NCBI RefSeq assembly: GCF_001028665.1
Contig: NZ_CP011503.1
Location: 1,116,001-1,180,000, forward strand
Source: Burkholderia pyrrocinia
Lineage (GTDB): Bacteria; Pseudomonadota; Gammaproteobacteria; Burkholderiales; Burkholderiaceae
Length of the DNA: 64,000 nucleotides
Direction of reading: 5' to 3'
The translations under genes and the position numbers were made by a program. Below, piece by piece: positions 19,168 to 28,748 of the stretch. Positions within the stretch are counted from its first letter, which is position 1. Every line of letters starts with the position of its first letter. The notes under the pieces are model-generated. The model ran no database searches. It was not told the origin of the DNA and was given only the letters and a program-made list of their open reading frames with translations.

Positions 19168-20475
19168 TCACGCCGGCGCGTCGAGGTCGGCGCTGCGCGC
19201 GGGCACGAACGCGACCGCGACGATCGACAGCGCGAGCCCGGCCATCACATAGTAGGTCGGCGCCAGCGGCGAACCCGTGACCTTGATCAGCCACGTGACG
19301 ATGAACTGCCCGAAGCCGCCGAACATCATCACTGCGACGTTGTACGCGATCGACAGTCCGGTCGAGCGTACGTTGGCCGGGAACAGTTCGGCGATCATCG
19401 CGCCGAACGGCCCGTAATAGCCGGCGAGCGTCACCGACAGCACGGCCTGCACCGCGATCAGCCGCCCGATGCTCGGCGCCGCGTCGAGCCACGCGAACAG
19501 CGGATACATCAGCGCGAGCGTCAGCACGAGCGACCACAGCGACAGCCCCTTGCGGCCGATGCGGTCCGACCATGCGCCCGCGATCGGCGACAGCACCATC
19601 AGCAGCAGGTTGCCGACGATCACCGCGTAGAACGACTCCGAGTACGGCAGCTTCAGCTGCTTCACCGCGAAGGTCGGCAGATAGCTGATCAGCACGTAGA
19701 TCGTCACCGTCAGCGCGATCACCGAGCCGAGCCCGCACAGCACCTCGCGCGGATGGCGCGTGAACACTTCGCCGAGCGTCGCGCGGCGCGCGCTCTGCTG
19801 CGCATGCAGGAACGCTTCGGAATCGGCGAGATGGCGGCGGATGTAGAAGCCGATCGGGCCGATCACGAGCCCGAGGACGAACGGCACGCGCCAGCCCCAG
19901 CTGTGCAGCGCGTCGTGCGACAACCCGCGCGTGACGGCCGCGCCGACGAGCGCGCCGATCAGCAGCGCGGCCGCCTGGCTCGCCATCTGCCAGCTGCCGT
20001 AGAAACCGCGTTTCGAGAACGGCGCGGCCTCGATCAGCAGCGCCGTCGCGCTGCCGAATTCGCCGCCCGCGGAGAAGCCCTGCAGCAGCCGGCCGAGCAC
20101 GATCAGGATCGGGCCGCCGATACCGATCGCCGCATAGGGCGGCGCGATCGCAAGCAGGAAGATGCCGCCCGTCATCAGCAGGATCACGAGCGACAGCGCG
20201 GCCTTGCGGCCCGCGCGGTCCGCGTACAGCCCGAACACGATGCCGCCGATCGGGCGCATGAAGAACGCGACGCCGAACGTCGCGGTGGTCAGCAGCAGCG
20301 ACGAGTATTCGCTGGAGGTCGGGAAGAACAGCTCGGCGATCACGACCGTCATGAAACCGAACACCGTGAAGTCGTACCACTCGAGCGCGTTGCCGATCAC
20401 GGCGGCCACGACCGCACGCCGGTTCAGCGCACGCTCGGGCCGGACCGTTTTCGTTGAATTCGCAATCGTCGCCAT
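19168..20475 (-). CDS. MFS transporter, metabolite:H+ symporter type
   Basis: 435 residues, 12 predicted TM helices. N-terminal AVVAAVIGNALEWYDFTVFG and FMRPIGGIVFGLYADRAGRK identify the metabolite:H+ symporter (MHS) group that includes proline/betaine, citrate and dicarboxylate carriers. The second conserved loop is SDRIGRKGLSLWSLV in the C-half. The substrate cannot be told from the sequence. The gene stands alone: a strong terminator lies upstream at 20585-20618, and its 3' end faces the dpp promoter region. Confidence 0.9.
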   Translation of the reverse strand: MATIANSTKTVRPERALNRRAVVAAVIGNALEWYDFTVFGFMTVVIAELFFPTSSEYSSLLLTTATFGVAFFMRPIGGIVFGLYADRAGRKAALSLVILLMTGGIFLLAIAPPYAAIGIGGPILIVLGRLLQGFSAGGEFGSATALLIEAAPFSKRGFYGSWQMASQAAALLIGALVGAAVTRGLSHDALHSWGWRVPFVLGLVIGPIGFYIRRHLADSEAFLHAQQSARRATLGEVFTRHPREVLCGLGSVIALTVTIYVLISYLPTFAVKQLKLPYSESFYAVIVGNLLLMVLSPIAGAWSDRIGRKGLSLWSLVLTLALMYPLFAWLDAAPSIGRLIAVQAVLSVTLAGYYGPFGAMIAELFPANVRSTGLSIAYNVAVMMFGGFGQFIVTWLIKVTGSPLAPTYYVMAGLALSIVAVAFVPARSADLDAPA

Positions 20476-20584
20476 GCGTGCCTCATCCTCGTGAATTCGC
20501 CGTGTCGGGTGGCGCGGCGCAGTGTGCCGCGGCGCGCTGGTTTGCAGCGAGTGTAGAAAGCGACGGAACCGTTTTCAAGCAATA

Positions 20585-20618
20585 AAAACGCCCGCCATCT
20601 TTCGATGGCGGGCGTTTT
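20585..20618 (-). terminator. Strong Rho-independent terminator after the HiPIP gene
   Basis: A perfect 15-bp stem: AAAACGCCCGCCATC (20585-20599), loop TTTC, and GATGGCGGGCGTTTT (20604-20618). The sequence is symmetric enough to work on either strand; on the minus strand it ends the HiPIP transcript. Confidence 0.9.
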
Positions 20619-20662
20619 GCGGTTTTCGCCACATTGCGGCATCGCACGATGCCGCACGGACC

Positions 20663-20974
20663 TCAACCCATCTTCGAGAATGCGCTGCACCAGCCCTTCG
20701 CCGACACCTGCTTGCCGGGGAAGGCGCCGCACGGGCCCGAAGCCGAACCCTTCTTGCCCTGGTACAGCATGCAGGCCGCGCAATCCTGGCCCGCTGCGTA
20801 TTTCGGGTACTTCGTCTTGTCGACCTTCGTGGCTTCGGCCTTGTAGCCGAGCGCCACCGCGGTCGGATCGGTTTCCGACAGCATCGGCGCATCGGCCAGC
20901 GCTTCACGCGACAGCGCCAGCGCGGACACGACGCCAACGCTCGAAATCAGGAAACTCCGACGGGATGTTTTCAT
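20663..20974 (-). CDS. High-potential iron-sulfur protein (HiPIP)
   Basis: 103 residues from the ATG at 20974. A Tat-type signal (MKTSRRSFLISSVGVVSALA) carries the twin arginine in SRRSFL. The mature part has four Cys in C-x2-C-x13-C-x13-C (DCAAC, GPCGAF, GWCSAF), with the GWC motif that binds the [4Fe-4S] cluster of HiPIPs. These proteins carry electrons in the periplasm between respiratory complexes. Folding with the cluster before export fits the Tat signal. Single gene with its own terminator. Confidence 0.93.
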   Translation of the reverse strand: MKTSRRSFLISSVGVVSALALSREALADAPMLSETDPTAVALGYKAEATKVDKTKYPKYAAGQDCAACMLYQGKKGSASGPCGAFPGKQVSAKGWCSAFSKMG

Positions 20975-21112
20975 GGGGACTCGCTCCAACGTTATCGATA
21001 TGAAAGCTGTTCTGGCGACAGCCGTTCGACAGAATAACCGCCAAGCGAATAAATGTGCGCGCCGAAATGCCGGAGATAAGGAATTCCACACGGCGCGACA
21101 CGCACCGGTGCG

Positions 21113-22222
21113 TCAGCCGTAAGCAGTCATCTCGCCGACCCGCTGCGCGAGCGCGAGCGACGCGGTGAGCCCCGGCGATTCGATGCCGAACAGGTTCACG
21201 AGCCCGCGCACGCCATGCTGCGCGGCACCCTGCACGATGAAGTCGGCCGGCGGCTCGCCGGGCCCCGCGAGCTTTGGCCGAATGCCCGCGTACGCAGGCT
21301 GCAGCGCGTCGTCGGGCAGATCCGGCCAGTACGCGCGGATCGACGCGTAGAACGCGCCCGCGCGCGCCGGATCGACTTCGTAGCGCAGCGAATCGCACCA
21401 TTCGACGTCCGGGCCGAAGCGCGCCTGCCCGGCGAGATCGAGCGTCAGGTGCACGCCGAGCCCCGCGCGGTCGGGCATCGGGTAGACGAGATGCGAGAAC
21501 GGCACGCGACCCGACAGGCTGAAATAATTGCCGCGCGCGAGATAGAGCGGCGGCACCCAGCGCGGGTCGAGGCCGCGCGTGCGGCGCGCCAGCGCTTGCG
21601 CACCGAGGCCCGCACTGTTGATCACGCAGGCGGCCTCGATCTCGGTCGGCGTGTCGCCGCCCGTGCGCACGACGAAGCGCCCGCCGCGCAGCACGTCGAT
21701 CGACTCGACCGGGGATTTCAGCGCGCACACCGCGCCGTCGCGTTCCGCATCGCCCAGCAGCGCAAGCATCAACTGGTGGCTGTCGACGATGCCGGTGGAC
21801 GGCGAGAACAGCGCTTCCACGCATTCGAGCGCGGGTTCGAGCGTCTGCGCCTCGACGCGCGTGAGCGGCAGCAGGTCGAGCACGCCGTTTTCGGCCGCGC
21901 GCGCGGCGATCGCCTTCAACTGTTTCACCTGCGTGACACTCGTCGCGACGAGCAGCTTGCCCGTGCGCCGGTGCGGCACGTGATGGGTGTCGCAGAATTC
22001 GTACAGCAGATCGCGGCCGCGCACGCACGACATCGCCTTCAGCGAACCGCGCGGATAGTAGAGCCCCGCGTGGATCACTTCGCTGTTGCGCGAGCTCGTG
22101 CCCATGCCGATCGCATCGGTGGCCTCGAGCACGAGCGTGTCCCGCCCGCGCGCAGCCAGTTCGCGTGCAATCGCAAGGCCGACGACGCCCGCGCCGATCA
22201 CTACACAATCCATCTGCTCCAT
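21113..22222 (-). CDS. FAD-dependent oxidoreductase, L-2-hydroxyglutarate oxidase-like
   Basis: 369 residues from [12 protein letters not shown] at 22222 (22213 is also possible). The N-terminal Rossmann motif is [21 protein letters not shown], followed by [20 protein letters not shown], and the C-terminus has [17 protein letters not shown]. The DAO-type fold with the [11 protein letters not shown] block is characteristic of LhgO/L2HGDH-like oxidases that turn L-2-hydroxyglutarate into 2-oxoglutarate. The substrate is inferred from family. The gene starts 145 bases after the AAA+ ATPase gene on the same strand. Confidence 0.85.
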   Translation of the reverse strand: MEQMDCVVIGAGVVGLAIARELAARGRDTLVLEATDAIGMGTSSRNSEVIHAGLYYPRGSLKAMSCVRGRDLLYEFCDTHHVPHRRTGKLLVATSVTQVKQLKAIAARAAENGVLDLLPLTRVEAQTLEPALECVEALFSPSTGIVDSHQLMLALLGDAERDGAVCALKSPVESIDVLRGGRFVVRTGGDTPTEIEAACVINSAGLGAQALARRTRGLDPRWVPPLYLARGNYFSLSGRVPFSHLVYPMPDRAGLGVHLTLDLAGQARFGPDVEWCDSLRYEVDPARAGAFYASIRAYWPDLPDDALQPAYAGIRPKLAGPGEPPADFIVQGAAQHGVRGLVNLFGIESPGLTASLALAQRVGEMTAYG

Positions 22223-22367
22223 GACTTTTCGCGCCGCTAGCGCGTCGAGGGGAGAGAACAGAATTGTACGTCCCGGTTCATCCGCTTGCCGAACGCATCT
22301 GCATTGCGTCGCGACGACACGGCGCACGACGCAGCGTGCGCACGCCGCCGCCGTGCGCGCCGCCGGT

Positions 22368-23348
22368 TCAGAAGCCGATCGGCCTGCGCTTCGCCGCCCC
22401 CTCGTCCGCGCGGATGTCGTGCGGCCCGATCGCGTCGCGGCCGCCGAGCCGCGCGGCGCCGAATGCGTGCAGCAGCGCGCGGCGCATCGTGCGCGGCGAC
22501 GTCGCGGCCAGCACGTCGAGCGCGTCGTCGCCGAGCGTTTCGGGGAAGCGCCGCCCCCACGCGTGCGACGTGCGGATCTCGTCGTAGATCGTCTGAGCGA
22601 TCCGGCGCGCGCCGGCCGCATCGGGCGGCGCGATCTCGTACACGTTCATCCGGTTGAGCAGCGGCTCCGGAATCGCCTGCGCGTCGTTTGCGGTCGCGAC
22701 CCAGATCACGTTGCCCGCATCGATCGGCACTTCGGCGAATTCGTCGATGAACGCGCGCGCGGTGTCGTGCTCGAGCAACGCATACAGCGCGCCGAGCGGA
22801 TCGTATTGCGCATCGCTGCCGGCCTTGTCGATCTCGTCGACCGCGATCACCGGGTTCGCGTAGCTGCCGTTCACGAGCGCATCGAACACCTTGCCGGGCT
22901 TCGCGTTCTTCCATTGCGACGACGCGCCCGACAGGATCCAGCCGGCCGTCAGCGAACTCATCGGCACGTAGTGGTACGCGGTGCCGAGCAGTTGCGCGAG
23001 CGCCTTCGCGAAATGCGTCTTGCCGATGCCGGGCGGCCCGAGCAGCAGGATCGGCATCAGTTCGAGCCGGTCGTCCGTTTCGAGACACAGCGCGACCTGC
23101 TTGCGCACGTCGTCGAGCGGTTCGACGAAATTGGGCAGCGCGTCGCCGAGCGCGTCGAACGACGGCATCCGGTTCGGCTTCACGCAAAAGCGCAGATTCC
23201 CCGTCTTGAGCATCTTTTCGTAGGTGGCGCGCAATGCATCGCTCGCGCTCTCGTTCAGGTCGCTCAGCGCCGTCTCGACCTGCTCGAGGTCGTACACCGT
23301 GCTGAAGGACGCCACCGCCAGTTCCTGTTTCACCATCGCCGTCGTCAT
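22368..23348 (-). CDS. AAA+ ATPase, Lon-like without protease domain
   Basis: 326 residues. Walker A is [17 protein letters not shown], Walker [14 protein letters not shown], sensor 1 [20 protein letters not shown], and a sensor-2 region lies near [10 protein letters not shown]. The spacing and the NRMNVYEI stretch resemble the Lon and ClpX-related AAA+ module, but the protein ends without a Ser-Lys protease domain. The first 80 residues are not a Lon N-domain. It may remodel a specific substrate, but no partner is visible; the oxidoreductase downstream is the only close co-directional neighbour. Confidence 0.82.
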   Translation of the reverse strand: MTTAMVKQELAVASFSTVYDLEQVETALSDLNESASDALRATYEKMLKTGNLRFCVKPNRMPSFDALGDALPNFVEPLDDVRKQVALCLETDDRLELMPILLLGPPGIGKTHFAKALAQLLGTAYHYVPMSSLTAGWILSGASSQWKNAKPGKVFDALVNGSYANPVIAVDEIDKAGSDAQYDPLGALYALLEHDTARAFIDEFAEVPIDAGNVIWVATANDAQAIPEPLLNRMNVYEIAPPDAAGARRIAQTIYDEIRTSHAWGRRFPETLGDDALDVLAATSPRTMRRALLHAFGAARLGGRDAIGPHDIRADEGAAKRRPIGF

Positions 23349-23577
23349 ACCAACCTCGCTGCCGCTTGCTGTCGCACAACCATCAGACCCTTACGATTTC
23401 AGTGTAGCGGGCCCGTATCCGCACGCAAGCAAGCAGCCGTGCGAGTCTGCTGCTAACACCCGGCGTGCGCTGCACGGCTGCGCGGCGCGGCGTATGATCG
23501 TCGGTTCACCCACCCGCCCCAAGGCTTCGCCGACGGCGCCCGCGCGGCGCGTCGCGCCCCGTCCCGAAGGTATGCCG

Positions 23578-24297
23578 ATGTCCGTCCCCACTGCTTCCCC
23601 GCGCGTCGACGCCGATGCGATCGGCGCCGTCGACACGGCGCTCACGTCGCGCCGCGCGATCCGCGCGTTCCTGCCGACACCCGTGCCGCGCGACACGCTC
23701 GAGGCGATCCTCGAAGCCGCGAGCCGCGCGCCGTCGGGCACCAACATCCAGCCGTGGCGCGTGTACGTCGCGACGGGCGCCACGCGCGATGCGCTCGCCG
23801 CCGCGCTCACCGCGGCCCACGACGATCCCGCGCGCGACGAGAAATATGTGGCCGAGTACGACTACTACCCGCGCGAATGGGTATCGCCGTATCTCGACCG
23901 GCGCCGCAAGGTCGGCTGGGACCTGTACGGGTTGTTGGACATCGGCCGCGACGAGAAGGCGCGCATGCACGCGCAGCACGCGCGCAACTTCCGTTTCTTC
24001 GATGCGCCCGTTGCGTTGTTCTTCACGCTCGACCGCGTGATGACGTACGGTGCGTGGCTCGATTGCGGGATGTTCCTGCAAGGCGTGATGACGGCCGCGC
24101 GCGCGCACGGGCTCGATACGTGCCCGCAGGCCGCGTTCGTGCCGTTTCACCGGATCGTCGCCGAACACCTCGGCATTCCCGCCAACGAGCAATTCGTCTG
24201 CGGCATGTCGCTCGGCCATGCGGACCCCGACGCGATCGAGAACCGCCTCGTCACCGAACGCGCGCCCGTCGCCGAATTCGCGCGCTTTTTCGCTTGA
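23578..24297 (+). CDS. Nitroreductase family protein
   Basis: 239 residues. FMN-dependent NAD(P)H oxidoreductase fold: LTSRRAIRAFLPTPVPRDTL and ILEAASRAPSGTNIQPWRVYV carry the FMN-binding Arg, Ser and Asn residues, and AWLDCGMFLQGVMTAARAHGLDT plus QFVCGMSLGHADPDA complete the family pattern. The start at 23578 has GAAGG at good spacing; the ATG two codons upstream (23572) lies too close to it. Physiological substrate unknown. Divergent from the AAA+ gene over 229 bases. Confidence 0.9.
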   Translation: MSVPTASPRVDADAIGAVDTALTSRRAIRAFLPTPVPRDTLEAILEAASRAPSGTNIQPWRVYVATGATRDALAAALTAAHDDPARDEKYVAEYDYYPREWVSPYLDRRRKVGWDLYGLLDIGRDEKARMHAQHARNFRFFDAPVALFFTLDRVMTYGAWLDCGMFLQGVMTAARAHGLDTCPQAAFVPFHRIVAEHLGIPANEQFVCGMSLGHADPDAIENRLVTERAPVAEFARFFA

Positions 24298-24443
24298 AAA
24301 CGCATGACGCGCACCTACCTTTCGGACAGGACCGCATCGTGCGGCGAACCGGTCGCGGCGCGTCCTGTCACATCACGATCGAAATCGATCGGGCGTAAGA
24401 TGTGCGTCCGTTCCCCGCTATCCCGCGTTTCCGGAGACGTTTC

Positions 24444-24932
24444 ATGCTGAAACACGGCCTGGCCGTCCTGCTTGCGAGCGTCGCGCTCGCCGCCCATGCG
24501 CAGAGCCCCGCACCGGCCTCCGTCGCATGGGAGATCCAGGTGGTGCGCGACGGTCAGACGATCGACACGTTCCAGCAGCGCACCACCGTGGGTCAGACCC
24601 GCACCGATACCCATCGCTATCCTTCCGCCGTGCCGGTCGGCTGCGGCAACGCCGCGCGCGTCGTGCCGACCGAGCGCTCGCGCTCGGTGACGGTCGCGCC
24701 GCTCACCGTCGACGCCAGCGCGAACACGGTGTCGCTCGCGCTCGACGTGCAGGAAACGCTCGACGACGAAAACGCGACGCGCAGCGATCCGTGCGTGCCC
24801 GCATCGCCGCGGCAGATCGTCGCAAGCCACCCCGGCCTGTCGGTCGGCAGCGACGCATGGACCGACTGGACGCTCGTCGAGCAGCGTCCGCATCTCGTGT
24901 ACCGCGTGCGTGCGCACGTCGCGAAGGACTGA
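24444..24932 (+). CDS. Hypothetical secreted protein
   Basis: 162 residues. A clear signal peptide, MLKHGLAVLLASVALAAHAQ, is cleaved after AHA near residue 19. The rest is beta-rich, with WEIQVVRDGQTIDTFQQRT and an ending WTLVEQRPHLVYRVRAHVAKD, and two Cys residues (GCGNAARV and DPCVPA) that could form a disulfide in the periplasm. I do not recognise the family. A ribosome site (CCGGAGACG) precedes the ATG. The stop is 5 bases before the next gene, so they are probably co-transcribed. Confidence 0.8.
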   Translation: MLKHGLAVLLASVALAAHAQSPAPASVAWEIQVVRDGQTIDTFQQRTTVGQTRTDTHRYPSAVPVGCGNAARVVPTERSRSVTVAPLTVDASANTVSLALDVQETLDDENATRSDPCVPASPRQIVASHPGLSVGSDAWTDWTLVEQRPHLVYRVRAHVAKD

Positions 24933-24937
24933 GCGTC

Positions 24938-25753
24938 ATGTCCGCCGACGCCCTGTCCCTGCCGTTCGCCGAACCGCACGCCGCCCCCGACGAAATCACC
25001 GCGGTCAGCTGGAACCTGCACAAGGGCCGCTCGCCGCTCGGCTTCACCGCGTGGAACGCGATGCGCAACTGGATGCAGTCGACGCACGCCGACGTGTATT
25101 TCCTGCAGGAAGCGATGGCGCGCCGCATGCCGCGCCCGATGCTCGCCCCCGGCTTCGGCGCGCAGATGGACGACGCGGTCGACGACGTGTGGCACTGCCA
25201 GGCCACCGAGATCGCGCATGCGCTCGACTGGCAGATCGCGCTCGGGCCGAACGTGTTCAAGCCGTCGTGGCGGCACGGCAACGCGATCCTGTCGCCGCAT
25301 CCGCTCGACCTCGGCGGCCGCTGGGACATCTCCGCGCACCGTTTCGAGCGGCGCGGGCTGCTCGTCGCACGCGCGACGCTCGCCGGCGCGCGCCCGGTCA
25401 CGCTGCTGTGCGCACACCTCGCGCTCACGCGCGCCGCGCGGCTGCGCCAGATGCACTGGATCGCGCACTGGATCGTGCGCAATGCGGGCGACGGCCCGCT
25501 GATGCTCGCCGGCGACTTCAACGACTGGCGCAACGATTCGGTCGCGCTGTTCGGCGAGATCGGGATGTCCGAGGTCGCGACGCTGCTCGGCGAATCGGGC
25601 CGCACGTTCCCTGCGTTCTCGCCGGCGCTGGCGCTCGACAAGATGTTCGTGCGCGGCCTGACGCCGCTCGAATGGCGCGCGCCGTCCGGCGAGGCCGCGT
25701 GGCTGTCGGACCACCTGCCGTACATCGCGCGCCTGCGCCTCGATCCGCAATAA
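24938..25753 (+). CDS. Endonuclease/exonuclease/phosphatase family protein
   Basis: 271 residues. The EEP-fold motifs are present: VSWNLHKGRSPLG (metal-binding Asn), DVYFLQEAM (catalytic Glu), LLCAHLALTRAARLRQ (His), MLAGDFNDWRNDS (GDFN, catalytic Asp/Asn) and WLSDHLPYIARLRL (SDH, His). The fold cuts phosphodiesters or removes phosphates from nucleic acids, lipids or sugars; the true substrate is open. In related genomes such genes often stand near phospholipid synthesis genes, but none is next to it here. No signal peptide is seen, so cytosolic. Confidence 0.88.
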   Translation: MSADALSLPFAEPHAAPDEITAVSWNLHKGRSPLGFTAWNAMRNWMQSTHADVYFLQEAMARRMPRPMLAPGFGAQMDDAVDDVWHCQATEIAHALDWQIALGPNVFKPSWRHGNAILSPHPLDLGGRWDISAHRFERRGLLVARATLAGARPVTLLCAHLALTRAARLRQMHWIAHWIVRNAGDGPLMLAGDFNDWRNDSVALFGEIGMSEVATLLGESGRTFPAFSPALALDKMFVRGLTPLEWRAPSGEAAWLSDHLPYIARLRLDPQ

Positions 25754-25862
25754 CCGCGCAATAACGGCGCGATCGCGATCCGCCGCAAGCGCGGCCGCGC
25801 GGCGCACGCTACATTAACGGCTTGCCCATCCCGCCACCGAGCCGTCCGAGGCCCGCGCCGCC

Positions 25863-26510
25863 ATGTCCTACCTGCCGATCCTGCTGCAAATCGCCGTCGT
25901 CTATCTCGTCGCGGCGATCACGCCCGGCCCGAATTTCTTCATGATTTCGCAACTGTCGCTCGCGGGGCGGCGCAGCCTCGGCGCCGCGTCGGCGCTCGGC
26001 GTCGGCACCGCGTCGGTCGCGTGGGCAACGCTCGCGATGCTCGGCCTCGCCGCCGTGCTGCACCAGGTCGAATGGCTGTACGAGGCGATCCGGATCGGCG
26101 GCGCCGTCTATCTCGTGTATTTCGGCTTCAAGCTGCTGCGCTCGGGCGTGCGCCGCGACGCGGCGCCGGCCGACGCACCGGACGAACGCGCGCCGCTGGC
26201 CGCGCCGCACGCGCGCGACTACCTGCGCGCCTATCGCGGCGGCCTGTTCACCTGCCTGACGAACCCGAAATCGTGCGCGTTCTGGACCAGCGTATTCGCG
26301 GCGATGCTGCCCGCGCATGTGCCGCTGTGGTTCAACGGCGCGGTGCTGGTGACGATCGGCGTGCTGTCGGCCGGCTGGTATTCGTGCGTCGCGTACCTGT
26401 TCGCGAGCCCGCGCGCGCAGCGCGGCTACCGGCGCGTGCGGCGCCCGCTCGACGCGCTGTGCGGCGTCGCGCTCGTCGGCCTCGGCGCGAAACTCGCGGC
26501 CGACCGATGA
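25863..26510 (+). CDS. LysE/RhtB family translocator
   Basis: 215 residues with six likely TM helices. The start MSYLPILLQIAVVYLVAAIT PGPN (read without the gap) leads into PGPNFFMISQLSLAGRRSLG, the family signature in TM1-TM2. GVGTASVAWATLAMLG and FTCLTNPKSCAFWTSVFAAM are the other conserved blocks. Members export amino acids or their derivatives; the specific substrate is unknown. Located 109 bases after the EEP gene. Confidence 0.9.
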   Translation: MSYLPILLQIAVVYLVAAITPGPNFFMISQLSLAGRRSLGAASALGVGTASVAWATLAMLGLAAVLHQVEWLYEAIRIGGAVYLVYFGFKLLRSGVRRDAAPADAPDERAPLAAPHARDYLRAYRGGLFTCLTNPKSCAFWTSVFAAMLPAHVPLWFNGAVLVTIGVLSAGWYSCVAYLFASPRAQRGYRRVRRPLDALCGVALVGLGAKLAADR

Positions 26511-26738
26511 AAGCAGATTGAAATAATTCGTTGCGCCAAATCCGCGCAACCGCGGGGGTCAAGCCCGCGATCAGCGCCAACAGGGTAAAATAACGAGTTC
26601 GTCAATCGTCTGTCATCGAGAAGGCGCGTGTCCGACGCGCCGGCCGGCCGATCCGCGATCGGGCCGTCGCACTCGGTTTTTTTTGCCCATTTTTGGGCCC
26701 GTTACACGCGTTCGCTACGCGCGTCCGTTTTCAAAGCC

Positions 26739-27509
26739 ATGAGCAAATACGACACCGCCACCGTCCAATCCGTCCACCACTGGACCGACACGCTTTTCAG
26801 CTTCACCTGCAGCCGTGAGGCGAGCCTGCGCTTCAACAACGGCGAATTCACGATGGTCGGCCTCGAGGTCGACGGCAAGCCGCTCGCGCGCGCCTACTCG
26901 ATCGTCAGCCCGAACTACGAAGAGCACCTCGAATTCTTCAGCATCAAGGTGCAGAACGGCCCGCTGACGTCGCGCCTGCAACACCTGAAGGTGGGCGATA
27001 CCGTGCTGATCGGCAAGAAGCCGACGGGCACGCTGGTCGCCGACAACCTGCTGCCGGGCAAGACGCTGTGGATGCTGTCGACGGGCACGGGCCTGGCGCC
27101 GTTCATGTCGATCATCCGCGATCCGGACATCTACGACCGCTTCGACAAGGTGATCCTCACGCACACGTGCCGCCTGAAGGGCGAGCTCGCGTACATGGAC
27201 TACATCAAGCACGACCTGCCGGGCCACGAGTACCTGGGCGACATCATCAAGGAAAAGCTCGTCTACTACCCGACGGTCACGCGCGAAGCGTTCGACAACG
27301 AAGGCCGGATCACCGACCTGATCGCGACGGGCAAGCTGTTCACGGATCTCGACGTTCCGCCGTTCTCGCCGGAACACGACCGCGTGATGCTGTGCGGCAG
27401 CACCGCGATGCTGAAGGACACGACCGACCTGCTGAAGCAGGCTGGCCTCGTCGAAGGCAAGAACAGCGCGCCGGGCCACTACGTGATCGAACGCGCGTTC
27501 GTCGACTGA
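26739..27509 (+). CDS. fpr: Ferredoxin/flavodoxin--NADP reductase
   Basis: 256 residues, FPR type. FAD-binding motif ARAYSIVSPNY (RxYS), NADP-binding GTGLAPFMSIIRDP, then MLCGSTAMLKD, and the C-terminal ERAFVD typical of bacterial subclass I FPRs. It moves electrons between NADPH and ferredoxin or flavodoxin, in oxidative-stress defence and Fe-S metabolism. The ATG at 26739 gives the normal length; a GTG start at 26628 would add 37 residues not seen in the family. A TAAAAT box at 26586 could be the -10 of its promoter. Ends at a strong terminator. Confidence 0.94.
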   Translation: MSKYDTATVQSVHHWTDTLFSFTCSREASLRFNNGEFTMVGLEVDGKPLARAYSIVSPNYEEHLEFFSIKVQNGPLTSRLQHLKVGDTVLIGKKPTGTLVADNLLPGKTLWMLSTGTGLAPFMSIIRDPDIYDRFDKVILTHTCRLKGELAYMDYIKHDLPGHEYLGDIIKEKLVYYPTVTREAFDNEGRITDLIATGKLFTDLDVPPFSPEHDRVMLCGSTAMLKDTTDLLKQAGLVEGKNSAPGHYVIERAFVD

Positions 27510-27535
27510 TCCGTCCCCGGAATTTGCGCCGCATC

Positions 27536-27563
27536 AAAAACCGGAGCTTTCGCTCCGGTTTTT
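27536..27563 (+). terminator. Rho-independent terminator after fpr
   Basis: AAAAACCGGAGC (27536-27547), loop TTTC, GCTCCGGTTTTT (27552-27563), then more T's. Confidence 0.92.
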
Positions 27564-27587
27564 TTTTCGTCCCCACTTGGCGAATTC

Positions 27588-27824
27588 GTAACAAACTGGG
27601 ACCATCTCATCTCAAATAGTTACATTTCGATACGTCATCGCCCGGTGCTCGGGTGTCAGTGTTTTTCCTACAACAGCTTCATCCCGATTATTCACATTTA
27701 CCCTTAAATGTCCGTCTGACATGACTTTTACGGAATTTTTGAGATATTATTCGGCGCGCGTGGTTGCCGCTCGGATACGTGTGAAGGGTCGGATGCAAGT
27801 GTTACAAAACGTAACTTTTGTTAC
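27588..27824. promoter_or_regulatory. Cluster of GTTAC/GTAAC half-sites upstream of the two-component system
   Basis: Five copies of GTTAC in one or the other orientation lie in this AT-rich leader: GTAAC 27588-27592, GTTAC 27619-27623, and three in one block at 27801-27824 reading GTTAC-N5-GTAAC-N4-GTTAC. The block forms overlapping dyads about 100 bases before the kinase start. The region from 27564 to 27925 has no supported gene. Confidence 0.45.
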
Positions 27825-27925
27825 CTCGGCATGGGGCGATTCACTGGCGGCGACCGTCATCGAAACGGCAGCCGTTCCACGCAGCCAGCCGGTGTCTGAA
27901 CCGCTTTCTGACAGCAGGGAGAGTC

Positions 27926-28741
27926 ATGGATACGTCGCTTAACGCGCCCCCGGGCGCCCACGCCCCGTTCCCGTCGCCGCAGCTCGTGCATGGCTGCGCC
28001 GCTACTCCGCCCATTGCCGAAGCCGCGCCGACACGCGATGCCTGCGCCGCGCGCATCGCGGCGCTGTCCGCCCAACTGCTTGCCGCCGACGAAGCCGCCC
28101 GCCGCCATCTGGCCGGCGAGCTGCACGACGGGCTCGGCGCCGAACTCACCGCCGCGCGTTTCGCGCTCGCAAACGTTCAAACGTGGCTGCCGGCCGATGC
28201 GCCGGACGGCTGCCTGCGCGCGCTGGAGCTTGCCCAGCAGGCGCTCGACGCCGCAACCGACGCGAATCGCCGGCTGATCGACGAACGCGACACGCCGGCG
28301 CTCGACGCGGGCGTGGTCGGCGCGCTGTCGTCGTGGGTCGACAGTCATGCGACGCGCACGGGCCTGCGCACCAGCTTCGTGTGCGCGGCCGACGCGCGCC
28401 TGACGCAGATCGCCGGCGCCAGCGCGCTCGCGGTGTTCCGCGTCGCGCAGGAAGCGCTGTCGAACGTCGCGAAACACGCACGCGCGGCGTCGGTCGACGT
28501 GCGGATCGTCACCGACGGCACGCATCTGTCGCTGAGTGTCTCCGACGATGGGACCGGTTTCGCCCGACGCCGCCGCACCGGCTACGGCCTCGCCGGCATG
28601 CGCGCCCGCTGCGAAGCGTTCGGCGGCAGCTTCGAGACGGCCACGCCGGAAACCGGCCACGGCACGCGCGTCACCGCGCGCTTCGCGTGGGATTCGCTGC
28701 TCGCGGTGCCCGTCGCGGCACGCCGCGCGTCGCTTTCGTGA
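27926..28741 (+). CDS. Sensor histidine kinase, HisKA_3 type, no sensor or membrane domain
   Basis: 271 residues. Phospho-acceptor His67 lies in HLAGELHDGLGAELTAARFA, the NarL-type (HisKA_3) dimerisation pattern. The HATPase part has the N-box at 174-184 (AQEALSNVAKH), VSDDGTGF at 205-212 and GYGLAGMR at 219-226. There is no TM helix or recognisable input domain; the first 45 residues are low complexity, so the signal must be cytosolic or come from a partner. The start at 27926 follows a GGGAGAG ribosome site. The response regulator follows after 7 bases. Confidence 0.88.
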   Translation: MDTSLNAPPGAHAPFPSPQLVHGCAATPPIAEAAPTRDACAARIAALSAQLLAADEAARRHLAGELHDGLGAELTAARFALANVQTWLPADAPDGCLRALELAQQALDAATDANRRLIDERDTPALDAGVVGALSSWVDSHATRTGLRTSFVCAADARLTQIAGASALAVFRVAQEALSNVAKHARAASVDVRIVTDGTHLSLSVSDDGTGFARRRRTGYGLAGMRARCEAFGGSFETATPETGHGTRVTARFAWDSLLAVPVAARRASLS

Positions 28742-28748
28742 GGTCGGC

